64,000 bases of DNA. Source: Thermoproteus sp. (GTDB lineage Archaea; Thermoproteota; Thermoprotei; Thermoproteales; Thermoproteaceae). The stretch covers positions 1,291,824-1,355,823 of the forward strand of contig JAWARJ010000001.1 in the NCBI GenBank assembly GCA_038893495.1, written 5' to 3'. Position 1 is the first letter of the stretch. Each line of letters starts with the position of its first letter. Shown here one piece after another: positions 7,923 to 15,851 of the stretch. The position numbers and the translations under genes were made by a program. The notes below the pieces were generated by a model. The model did not search any database, was not told the origin of the DNA, and saw only the letters and a program-made list of their open reading frames with translations.

Positions 7923-8760
7923 GCTCAGGCACCATGGCGGAGAGCTCCAACCCATCGGCGATGATTTGGACTGGCACCCACCCATCCACTGGCTCTACTA
8001 ACATGTCCTCAATAGGATTAGGTAGGCAGTATTTTCTCGGAGTGCTGAACAGTGGGTTCTCCACCGGCCTATCGAACATATATGTCTCAATACAATTAAT
8101 AACATTACGAGCGGCATCGCGTGGGAAGTAAAAACGCGTCTTGATCGCGCCGTCTCTTATCCTTTGCACGTTCTCTACTTCGAGAGGAGTAACAGCTATC
8201 AACGACTCCTTGGGGCCCAACCTGTAAATCATACGTGCAGACTCTGCAACCTTGGGGTCGTCAATTACGTACAGCAGATACCCGCTTTCGGCGAAATAGG
8301 TCTCGAGCCGTGTAGCCGGCATCAATAAGACTTGCACTGCAATCCTTGCCACCTCGATAGGGCTGTGTTTTCTTAGTTCTTCAAGGCTGGACTTAATATT
8401 GGCATAGTTTTTCAAGTCTTTATACACTTCGTTGATAGAGGCACCCTCAACTAGTCTCGTGGCGGCTTTGAGAGCTTTTATTCTCTGTTTTTTCTGGCTG
8501 AGCCAAGTGAAATGCCGCGAGATATTCTCCACTGACTGGTAATGCGGGACGTAGAAAGAGGCGTACCTCACGGCCTCGACCACCTCTTCGCCCACTTCGC
8601 GCTCTGTGGGGTGGTACAGCACGGCGGCCAACGCGCCCAGGAGGGTCGATGGAGGAGGGACGGGGACGCCCCTCCCGTGCTCCGCAAAAAACTGCACCGA
8701 GGTGTAGGGAGAGTAGAAGTCCACGCGGAGCAGTACGTACTCGGGCGTCTTCCGCGTCAC
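7909..8760 (-). CDS. cas5a: Cas5a Cascade backbone subunit
   Basis: Cas5 caps the 5' handle of the crRNA in Cascade. The N-terminus (YVLLRVDFYSPYTSVQFF) followed by GVPVPPPSTLLGALAAVLY is the Cas5 RAMP signature, in which a proline-rich loop precedes a helix. The start is GTG at 8758-8760, 4 nt after the cas7 stop. Its 3' end overlaps cas8a. At 283 aa the length is usual for Cas5a. It is the third gene of the interference operon. Confidence 0.9.
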   Translation of the reverse strand: MTRKTPEYVLLRVDFYSPYTSVQFFAEHGRGVPVPPPSTLLGALAAVLYHPTEREVGEEVVEAVRYASFYVPHYQSVENISRHFTWLSQKKQRIKALKAATRLVEGASINEVYKDLKNYANIKSSLEELRKHSPIEVARIAVQVLLMPATRLETYFAESGYLLYVIDDPKVAESARMIYRLGPKESLIAVTPLEVENVQRIRDGAIKTRFYFPRDAARNVINCIETYMFDRPVENPLFSTPRKYCLPNPIEDMLVEPVDGWVPVQIIADGLELSAMVPEHAAP

Positions 8761-8764
8761 GGAC

Positions 8765-9742
8765 CTACAGCCTCCTCAACACCTCGGCCTTCACCGCGTC
8801 GATGAGCTCCTCCAGAGTGTCGACCTTAGTAACGCTGGGCTCATTCTGCGACTGCTTGCCGGCTTGAGGTCTCCTCCCACAGCTAGTTATGCCCTCTCTA
8901 TCGAAACAGAAGAAGGACACGTTGCCTAGGTACTTAGCGGCTCTCTTCACGTTGAAGTCGACGTAGTCCTCAAACCTAGGCGGAGACACCACGAACTGCT
9001 TGTCGGAGACCGAGGCGATGCCCCCCAGCGGCTCCAATATCGGGTTGTATCTGGCCTTCTTGGCGCCGAACAGCAAGCCGCCGTAGAGCAACTTCAAGGC
9101 GTCGAAGGCGAGCTGTACCCTCTCCTTCCTGTCCTGGACGTAGCTTCCGTCGGACAGCCTCCCTATCCTGTCGACGTCGATGGCGACCCCCTGGATGTAG
9201 ACCGCAGTCCCCGCCTCCACCTGGAACGGGCGCTGGGCCTCCGGGTCTTGTAGGTTGTACCTCACGTGTAGCTGAGGCATCACGACCCCCCTCACAGACG
9301 TGCCGTCGGGCACCAAGTAGCTGAACATGACTGGGGACGTGCGCCTGATCATCACGCCCCTCTGCTGGCCCCCCTCTTTGGCCACCATAAAGCCCGTCAG
9401 GTCCTCGACCACGCAGGTCTTCACCCTATCGTCGTACTGCAGGCTCGCGTCGTCGGCGCGCTTGAAGAAGCCCCCTATCTTCTCGTAGTTTTTAGCCTGG
9501 TCGCTGACTGGGAGCTTCCTCTCGAGTGCGAGCTGGACCAACGCGGCCATATAGCCATACGCGACGGACTGGCCGGACACCGCAGGGGCCATGGTGATCT
9601 TGTACTCCTTGATGGAGCCGTCGTCCCCCCTCCTCACGAGTATTATAGGCGCAAGCCTGTGCCTCGCGTAGTTCCCCACAGACTCGGCCATGTTAAGCGC
9701 CTCGACCTCGGCCCTAAACCGGAGGCCAAACGAGACGAACAT
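8765..9742 (-). CDS. cas7: Cas7 (Csa2/DevR family) Cascade backbone protein
   Basis: Copies of Cas7 form the helical filament on the crRNA spacer. The protein starts MFVSFGLRFRAEVEALNMAE and continues with APAVSGQSVAYGYMAALV, both standard for Csa2. The DevR-type C-terminal part includes LLYGGLLFGAKKARYNP. At 325 aa it is the usual length. It lies 4 nt downstream of csa5 and 4 nt upstream of cas5a. The tail after about residue 285 is Gln- and Lys-rich and probably flexible. Confidence 0.94.
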   Translation of the reverse strand: MFVSFGLRFRAEVEALNMAESVGNYARHRLAPIILVRRGDDGSIKEYKITMAPAVSGQSVAYGYMAALVQLALERKLPVSDQAKNYEKIGGFFKRADDASLQYDDRVKTCVVEDLTGFMVAKEGGQQRGVMIRRTSPVMFSYLVPDGTSVRGVVMPQLHVRYNLQDPEAQRPFQVEAGTAVYIQGVAIDVDRIGRLSDGSYVQDRKERVQLAFDALKLLYGGLLFGAKKARYNPILEPLGGIASVSDKQFVVSPPRFEDYVDFNVKRAAKYLGNVSFFCFDREGITSCGRRPQAGKQSQNEPSVTKVDTLEELIDAVKAEVLRRL

Positions 9743-9746
9743 AGCC

Positions 9747-10073
9747 CTAGCTACCGCCCGACTTTTCCGCCTCGGCGCTCATGGCCTTGGCCAGCGCCTT
9801 CAAGGCCAGCTCCTTGGCGAAGTAGGGCCTCCTCTCGATAATCCTCAAGGCCTGCTCCACGGCGGCCTCCAAGTTCTGCACGGGCCTTCCGGAAGTCGAG
9901 TAGTACCTCAATGCGGAGTAAAGCGCTTCGCGCGCCAGCCTCATGTAGAACTCGTCGTTGTCCTCAACTCTGCTCAATAGGTCGAGCGGGCCGTACACCC
10001 TATCCCTAGCCAGCTGGGCGAGCAAGTCCACAAGCGATTCGTAACCTTTCTGTAGTTCGGACTGTCGCTCCAT
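9747..10073 (-). CDS. csa5: Csa5 small subunit of type I-A Cascade (Cas11a)
   Basis: Csa5 is the small helical subunit that supports R-loop formation. The 108-aa protein is predicted almost wholly helical (ESLVDLLAQLARDRVYGPLD, then FYMRLAREALYSALRYY). Size and first place in a csa5-cas7-cas5a operon match the family. The TATA element at 10089-10103 sits about 23 nt before its ATG. It is the first gene of the six-gene interference operon. Confidence 0.88.
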   Translation of the reverse strand: MERQSELQKGYESLVDLLAQLARDRVYGPLDLLSRVEDNDEFYMRLAREALYSALRYYSTSGRPVQNLEAAVEQALRIIERRPYFAKELALKALAKAMSAEAEKSGGS

Positions 10074-10088
10074 AGGTATAGGTTCGAC

Positions 10089-10103
10089 ATACTATATAAG
10101 TAT
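10089..10103 (-). promoter_or_regulatory. Promoter of the interference operon with an overlapping palindrome
   Basis: The 15-nt stretch ATACTATATAAGTAT has inverted 5-nt arms (ATACT and AGTAT) flanking the TATA core. Read on the minus strand the TATA element is centred about 23 nt before the csa5 ATG. A dimeric regulator bound here would block TBP; Csa3 is the nearest candidate. Confidence 0.6.
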
Positions 10104-10253
10104 TCGGAGCCGCAGAAATATAGGAGAAATTTGTAAGCATATGCAAAACAGAGGCTTAGACCCCTAGAAACTCCACGACACCGCGCAAAACCACATCGCC
10201 GACGACCCTTCGGCCCAACCCATTAGGACGTTAGCATATCGCTCTCGCGACTT

Positions 10254-10277
10254 TCTTCAGTCCTCTTCCTGAGATTC
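10254..10277 (-). repeat. Degenerate terminal CRISPR repeat
   Basis: The 24-mer matches the consensus repeat except at positions 1, 2, 7 and 16. It closes the left end of the array. Decayed repeats are usual at the leader-distal end, which supports a leader on the right. Confidence 0.85.
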
Positions 10278-13227
10278 GCTGAAGGCCAAGAGCAATGTCC
10301 TCTTCCTCGTCGACAAGTCCTTTCAATCCTCTTCTTGAGATTCATGAGGAACACCGTCCCCTTCTGGCGGGAGGGGAACGCGGTCGTCCTTTCAATCCTC
10401 TTCTTGAGATTCAGCAAGCCCGCAACTTCTACTGTTGGGCGCAGACGATACCGATTTCAATCCTCTTCTTGAGATTCCGACCCCGACGTCCTTTCGGTGT
10501 ACAGGCGAATCGGCCGTCTCCTCTTTCAATCCTCTTCTTGAGATTCATAGAAAGGTGGCAATGGCTTGTCACTCCGACAAGGTTCATCCACTTTCAATCC
10601 TCTTCTTGAGATTCTCGTCTGGATCTCTGACTGGTATTGCGTACGCAAACGTCTCGTGTGGCGCCGGTAGGTCTTTCAATCCTCTTCTTGAGATTCGCGA
10701 CGCGATGGAGAAGATAGGCAACGACGAGACGCTATATCCAGCTTTCAATCCTCTTCTTGAGATTCCCAGCTCGAAGAACTTGTTTCCCTCCACCCCCTCG
10801 GCGGGGGAAGGCTTTCAATCCTCTTCTTGAGATTCGGTTGCAAGTACCTGTTCGTATCGGCTGGAAACAGCAATGATCTTTCAATCCTCTTCTTGAGATT
10901 CGGCCGTAGTGACGTGGACGCACTCATATACCCTGCGTAGTAGGCTTTCAATCCTCTTCTTGAGATTCTAGAGGGGGCCACGGCGGGCGGGGGCACCGCC
11001 CCCATGAACTTTCAATCCTCTTCTTGAGATTCGAGACCCGTCTCTTCTGACGCCGAATTCTTCGCCGAATGTTTGAAGACTTTCAATCCTCTTCTTGAGA
11101 TTCAGGGCGAAGCTCAAGGGCATGACTACGCTGACTAGAGACGTTGTCTTTCAATCCTCTTCTTGAGATTCGTCGCCAGGTACCACGCCGTCGAGACGAA
11201 GCCGTAAATTACTTTCAATCCTCTTCTTGAGATTCATGGATAATCTACGCCCTCGTGGCGATAGTCTTCTTGGTGTTCTTTCAATCCTCTTCTTGAGATT
11301 CCCGTATTGCGGGAGTTCGAAGAAGTAGCTACTTGGGGCTTTTCTTTCAATCCTCTTCTTGAGATTCTCCACTTGGCGCTTCTCGCCTACGGCGCGGCGC
11401 TTGTGGTCTATAATACTTTCAATCCTCTTCTTGAGATTCCGAGTAGTACAGCCCCGGATCCATCACGTTGGCGATATTGTCGCTTTCAATCCTCTTCTTG
11501 AGATTCGATATACATGTGGCTGAGGCCTTCCCCCTGCCGCAGGGCCGACTTTCAATCCTCTTCTTGAGATTCCAGCCTGGCCAGGTCTAGACTTCTAAAT
11601 TATCTTAGGAGTTTTCTTTCAATCCTCTTCTTGAGATTCACGTATGTGGAGCATCTGGCGGAGGGAGATGTAGTAATGAGTTACTTTCAATCCTCTTCTT
11701 GAGATTCGGCGGAGGAGACGGATGGGCTACCTCGCCGCTCTCAACAACTCTCTTTCAATCCTCTTCTTGAGATTCGGCATATTTGGCCGTAGCGATGAGG
11801 AGCGCATGGAGAGAGCCCGCCTTTCAATCCTCTTCTTGAGATTCGTGGCGAAAGTCAAGGAGTTAAGGAAGGTGTTTGGGCAGTAATCTTTCAATCCTCT
11901 TCTTGAGATTCCGCCACATCGACGACGTGGACGCTGTCGGCGCTGAGCCAGCTCATGGACTTTCAATCCTCTTCTTGAGATTCGATAGATTTCGTCGATC
12001 GGGGTTTTCCGGGGTTCGGGATCTTTGTCTTTCTTTCAATCCTCTTCTTGAGATTCATACGACAACATGTTGAGCGGCACGCCTTCCAACTCCTTTAGGT
12101 GCTTTCAATCCTCTTCTTGAGATTCCAAAAATTCAACACCATCTTTGGCGCACAGATCGAAGAGATAACGCTTTCAATCCTCTTCTTGAGATTCTGCCTC
12201 AATGAGTGCCGGGAGGTTGAAATTAAGGAGAAGGAGGTAACTTTCAATCCTCTTCTTGAGATTCCGCCGGCAAGACGCTCGACCTGAACTTCACGTCGAC
12301 AGACGACGTGCTGTGCTTTCAATCCTCTTCTTGAGATTCTGACGTTGCCGTCGACGGCATCGGGCAATCTGGGCCTCGTATACTTTCAATCCTCTTCTTG
12401 AGATTCCAGCGGGGTGCTGTCGCAATACGGCATCGCGGGCCCGATGAGGGCTTTCAATCCTCTTCTTGAGATTCTCGAAGATCGCACTCGACATCGACGG
12501 CACTCTCGACGGATACGGCCTTTCAATCCTCTTCTTGAGATTCTGAAAGAGGTACACATGCGAGCCGTTGGATTTGCCTATCACGTCTTTCAATCCTCTT
12601 CTTGAGATTCCTAAGATGGTCATAGAGCGCAACATGGGCCCCGAGGAGTTCTTACAGTCTTTCAATCCTCTTCTTGAGATTCCGGAGACTGTGAACAGGC
12701 CCGACATCGCGGCGACCATGTCGTCCTTTCAATCCTCTTCTTGAGATTCGGCGTCGTGAAGTAGATCGCGGCGGGGCTCGACAGATACCGCCCGTAGTCT
12801 TTCAATCCTCTTCTTGAGATTCCAGCGCCGCTGAGGGTGAGGGCATTTGAAGCCCTAACCGAAAGGATAACTTTCAATCCTCTTCTTGAGATTCAGTATT
12901 ATTATAAACACCGCGAAGGTCAGACCTATCAGCGAGTTTCTTTCAATCCTCTTCTTGAGATTCAGGAGGGGCATTGTGGTGGTGGTCGACGAGGCCCACC
13001 ACGTCCCTTTCAATCCTCTTCTTGAGATTCGCTTCGCCGATGGAGCTCATCGGGCCGCCATAACTGACCGCTTTCAATCCTCTTCTTGAGATTCGTGCCC
13101 GACCCCGAGAGGAAGATACTGCCGCAGATATCGGCTTTCAATCCTCTTCTTGAGATTCGGAACCCCCACAAACACCCCCATCACTCGTCTCTTTGTGGGG
13201 TGTCTTTCAATCCTCTTCTTGAGATTC
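10254..13227 (-). CRISPR. CRISPR array: 44 repeats of 24 bp, 43 spacers
   Basis: The repeat on the plus strand starts CTTTCAATCC and ends CTTGAGATTC. The RNA sense is the complement, ending in ATTGAAAG as in other crenarchaeal I-A repeats, so pre-crRNA is read leftward. I located every unit by hand: 42 repeats are identical, the one at 10454 differs at its first base, and the one at 10254 has four changes. Spacers are 40-51 nt except one of 58 nt (10615-10672). No two spacers look alike. The leader is to the right of 13227, so the spacer at 13159-13203 is the newest. Open frames across this region are artefacts, because the 24-nt repeat stays in frame. Confidence 0.99.
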
Positions 13228-13410
13228 TGGGTCTTCTGGTTGAATGATTTTGCTTGTTTTTAAGTTTTTCTCTGGTGGTTTCTCTCATGCGTCCTGCCGT
13301 ACTCTTGACAGTCTTTAGTTCGGCCTCGTCTTTTCCTCTAGCGTCGCTGTTTGGCTTCTGAAGGTTGAAGGCGTATTTTTGTCTCTCGGCGTCGGCGCAC
13401 GCCGTCAATC

Positions 13411-13453
13411 TGCACGACGTTTTATATGTGGGACATTCGGCATTTATAAACGA
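13411..13453. repeat. Direct repeat copy A upstream of the CRISPR leader
   Basis: This 43-nt element starts TGCACGACG and ends ATTTATAAACGA. It matches copy B at 13500 in about three quarters of positions. Two AT-rich cores (TTTTATAT and ATTTATAAA) are conserved in place, about 20 nt apart. Confidence 0.7.
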
Positions 13454-13499
13454 CATACGCCAATAGGAATTGAAATATAGATACAGGCAAAGAGCAAGT

Positions 13500-13542
13500 T
13501 GCACGACGATTTATAAACGGGATCTCCAGCGTTTAAAAACGC
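13500..13542. repeat. Direct repeat copy B upstream of the CRISPR leader
   Basis: It starts TGCACGACG, like copy A, and begins 89 nt after it. Its right part is the palindrome GCGTTTAAAAACGC (13529-13542), with GCGTTT and AAACGC arms around AA. The left core is ATTTATAAA. Confidence 0.7.
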
Positions 13543-13724
13543 CGAAATCGGCGCGGCCACGTGGACGGCGTCTATCAACGGCCGCTTGCCGTTCGGCAGG
13601 GGGTCGGGCGGCTCGACAATAACTCCGACCGTAGCGAGAAGGTTGGTACGGCGTACTGCCGCGGTGTATGTCGGCTCCAAAACCGCACGGCGGCGTTTTA
13701 TTTTTAGTGTGTTGCGTATTCTAC

Positions 13725-14078
13725 GTGGGCTTGGTGTATGTAGACGCCGTGGTGAAGAACGGCGGAGTTGCGGTGCCGGTCAGGTTGTTGGTGGACTCAA
13801 GCGTCGCCTATACGGTTTTGGAGAGGGAGGTGTGGGAGGGGCTTGGCTTGAGGCCGGTGGACGAAGTCGAGCTGGTTCTGGCGGACGGCGCGGTCGTGAG
13901 GCGCGGCCTTTCTGAAGCCGTAATAGAGTTGCCCGGCTACGGCGAGAGGCACTCGCCTGTGATACTTGGCGAAAGCGAGGACGAAAGTCTCCTCGGCGTA
14001 GTCACCCTAGAGATTTTTGGCTTGGTCCTAGACCCGTTGAGGAGGGAGATCAGGAGGGCGAGGCTTTTGATGAAATGA
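13725..14078 (+). CDS. Retropepsin-like aspartyl protease family protein
   Basis: This 117-aa protein belongs to the small single-domain clan AA proteases that act as dimers. VPVRLLVDSSVAYTVLEREVW is the active-site strand-turn, and ILGESEDESLLGVVTLEIFGLVLDP is the usual C-terminal psi-loop region, quoted here as two conserved segments. The catalytic D-T/S-G is D-S-S here, so the turn glycine is lost and activity is doubtful. I chose GTG at 13725 because a TATA box (TTTTATTTTT, about 13697-13706) lies about 24 nt upstream and homologues start just before VYVDAVV. A longer frame from 13668 would start upstream of the promoter. It lies next to the CRISPR leader, probably by chance. Confidence 0.72.
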   Translation: MGLVYVDAVVKNGGVAVPVRLLVDSSVAYTVLEREVWEGLGLRPVDEVELVLADGAVVRRGLSEAVIELPGYGERHSPVILGESEDESLLGVVTLEIFGLVLDPLRREIRRARLLMK

Positions 14079-14354
14079 CGGGCGGGCTCTCGGCCGCGCC
14101 GTAGTGTCCTACGGGGTCCTATCGCGCCGCTGGCGGGCTTGGGACACGTCGAGCTGGCACGCGGTGTCTGGCCTGTGCACCATCAAGATGCCTCTGGCGT
14201 GGAGGCGCCATGTGGAGGGGCGCGGATAGTCGGCGCGATTAACCGCCGCCGGCGCGGACGGCTGTTGCGAAATCCGCCGCTCAAGCCGGGCGGTCGGCGC
14301 GGTGGGCCGTAGGGCGTCGGCGCTTGTGTTTTTATATTGGGGGTAGGTCTCGAC

Positions 14355-14810
14355 ATGGCGTTGTATTTGGCGCAACATGGGAGGGCCTACAGCGAGGTGG
14401 AGGACCCCGAGAGGAGGCTTACTCCTGAGGGGGTTGCGGAGACGGAGAGGGTGGCGAGGCTGTTGGCGGCCTCTGGCGTGAGGCTGTTGGAGGTGGTGCA
14501 TAGCGGGAGGGCTAGGGCTAGGCAGACCGCCGAGATATTTGCGCGGTTTTTGGGGGGCTCTGTGAGGGAGGCCGACGGGCTTGGCCCCAACGACGACCCC
14601 TCCATATGGGCGTCTCGGGCCGGCGGGCTGGCGGGCGACGTGATGTTGGTGGGCCATCTGCCCCACCTCTCTAGGCTCCTGTCGCTCCTTGTGGTGGGCG
14701 ACGCCTCTAGGGAGGTCCTGCGCTTTAGGTATTCGGGCGTCGTGAAGCTGGAGGCCGCTGGGGGCCGTTGGGAGGTGGTCTGGTACGTGACTCCTGAGGT
14801 CGCGCCGTGA
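14355..14810 (+). CDS. SixA-like phosphohistidine phosphatase family protein
   Basis: This is a histidine phosphatase superfamily member of 151 aa. The start MALYLAQHGRAYSEVEDPER has the HG of the usual RHG motif but Gln in place of Arg, a change common in archaeal members. TPEGVAETERVARLL and HSGRARARQTAEIF supply the arginine-bearing helix. VGHLPHLSRL holds the second catalytic histidine. A TATA box at 14328-14338 supports the ATG at 14355. The gene overlaps pelA by 4 nt. The substrate is unknown. Confidence 0.85.
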   Translation: MALYLAQHGRAYSEVEDPERRLTPEGVAETERVARLLAASGVRLLEVVHSGRARARQTAEIFARFLGGSVREADGLGPNDDPSIWASRAGGLAGDVMLVGHLPHLSRLLSLLVVGDASREVLRFRYSGVVKLEAAGGRWEVVWYVTPEVAP

Positions 14811-15814
14811 GGCTTTCGGCTGATAGGCGGCGGAGGACGGTGCAGGTATTGCCTGAGAGGGAGGAGGACCTCTATTTCGTCTACCTCCTGGTGGATAGGG
14901 GGGACCTCGTGAGGGGCTGGACTGTGAGGGACTACAGGCCTGAGGGCGCTAAGGAGAGCGAGAGGGTTAAGGTCTTCTTGGGGCTGAGGGTGGAGGCGCT
15001 TGAGTACCATAGGTTTAGGGGGAGCCTTAGGATTAGGGGCGTGGTGGTGGAGGCTGAGGGGCTGGAGGGGGTGAAGGGGAGGCGCCACACCTTCGACGTC
15101 CTGCCGGGGAGGGAGATAGAGGTGGTGAAGCCCGACTCGTACCCCATGGAGCTGATAGACGAGATCGCGAAGCTCGCCTCGGCCTCTCTGCCCAGGCTCC
15201 TCCTAGTCTCTGTCGATGGGGACGAGGCCGCGGTTGCCCACATAACTGCCTTGGGGGTGGAGGTGCTGGGGGTCCTCGAGAACAGGAGGCCTAGGGGCGT
15301 CGAGGCGGATTCGGAGGAGGAGGCTCTGGGCCCCTTCTTTAGGGAGGTCGCGAAGGCCGTGGAGCAATATAGGGTTAGGCTCAAGCCGGATAGGGTGGTC
15401 CTGGCGGGCCCCCAGCTCTATATAGAGATGGCCTCTTCCTACATTAAGGGCGACTTGGCGCCTCAGTCCTCCGGCGGCCTGGCCGGCGTCTATGAGTTCC
15501 AGAGGGGCGAGGGCTTCGAGAGGTATAGGGAGGCGCTGGGCGCCGAGGCGGTGGGCGAGGTCTTGAGGCTCGCCGCAGACAAGCCGGAGCTGGTCGCCGT
15601 GGGCCTCGAGGCCGTGAGGGACGCCGCGGCTCAGGGGAGGGTCCGCCTCTTAGTGGTCCTCGACGAGGCGCTTAAGGAGATGGCGGCCGAATGCGCCGAG
15701 GTCTTGAGGCTGGTCTACTCTACTAGGGGCGCCATTAGGATAGTGCCTGCCGAGGGGGAGGCTGGGTCCATGTTGAGGGCCATGGGGGGATGCGCCGCGG
15801 TGCTCCGCTACTAG
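14807..15814 (+). CDS. pelA: Pelota (Dom34) mRNA surveillance and ribosome rescue factor
   Basis: Archaeal Pelota binds the A site of stalled ribosomes with aEF1A and ABCE1 and helps split them. At 335 aa, with GTG start, it has the three expected domains. There is an N-terminal Sm-like domain (about 1-125), with LRIRGVVVEAEG and HTFDVLPGREIEV. A central eRF1-like domain (about 130-255) follows, with LLLVSVDGDEAAVA and VVLAGPQLY. A C-terminal domain (260-335) includes VRLLVVLDEALKEM. It is coupled to the SixA-like gene by a 4-nt overlap. Confidence 0.95.
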   Translation: MRLSADRRRRTVQVLPEREEDLYFVYLLVDRGDLVRGWTVRDYRPEGAKESERVKVFLGLRVEALEYHRFRGSLRIRGVVVEAEGLEGVKGRRHTFDVLPGREIEVVKPDSYPMELIDEIAKLASASLPRLLLVSVDGDEAAVAHITALGVEVLGVLENRRPRGVEADSEEEALGPFFREVAKAVEQYRVRLKPDRVVLAGPQLYIEMASSYIKGDLAPQSSGGLAGVYEFQRGEGFERYREALGAEAVGEVLRLAADKPELVAVGLEAVRDAAAQGRVRLLVVLDEALKEMAAECAEVLRLVYSTRGAIRIVPAEGEAGSMLRAMGGCAAVLRY

Positions 15815-15851
15815 CCGGCCGGCAGATGGGCGGGTAACGGAGGTTGCTGGG

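Larger units (their letters stand above)
13228..13560 (-). promoter_or_regulatory. CRISPR leader and upstream non-coding region
   Basis: This non-coding stretch adjoins the first repeat and reads leftward into the array. A TATA-like CTTAAAAA (minus strand of 13257-13264) is placed to start RNA near 13236, about 9 nt before the first repeat. The leader-proximal 60 nt are T-rich on the plus strand. Further out, two similar TATA-bearing elements occur at 13411 and 13500. I see no credible gene on either strand between 13228 and 13724; the frames present have no family resemblance and run into the array. Confidence 0.75.

Noticed and set aside
12964-13006. Self-targeting of cas3' by the DEAH spacer.
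   Set aside because: The local Cas3' has VFFDEAHVVAQ, while the spacer reads IVVVVDEAHHV. The flanking residues and bases differ too much.
10223-13100. Many open frames on both strands across the CRISPR array.
   Set aside because: The repeat is 24 nt, so it stays in frame and translates to the same short string (FNPLLEI, SILFLRF or NLKKRIE) each time. These are artefacts of the repeat.
13181-13680. Two minus-strand frames in the leader region sharing a similar short motif (FINAECPTYKTSC and FLNAGDPVYKSSC).
   Set aside because: The shared motif is the translation of the duplicated DNA element. The frames have no family resemblance, and one runs into the array.
13586-13915. A 109-aa frame overlapping the aspartyl-protease-like gene.
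   Set aside because: Its composition is Arg/Gly-rich and frame-shifted relative to the protease-like gene, which has a promoter and a recognisable fold.
14079-14354. A possible RNA gene in the 276-nt GC-rich gap between the protease-like and SixA-like genes.
   Set aside because: I saw only a weak short hairpin (TGGCG with CGCCA). There is no tRNA-like arm set and no C/D box pair.
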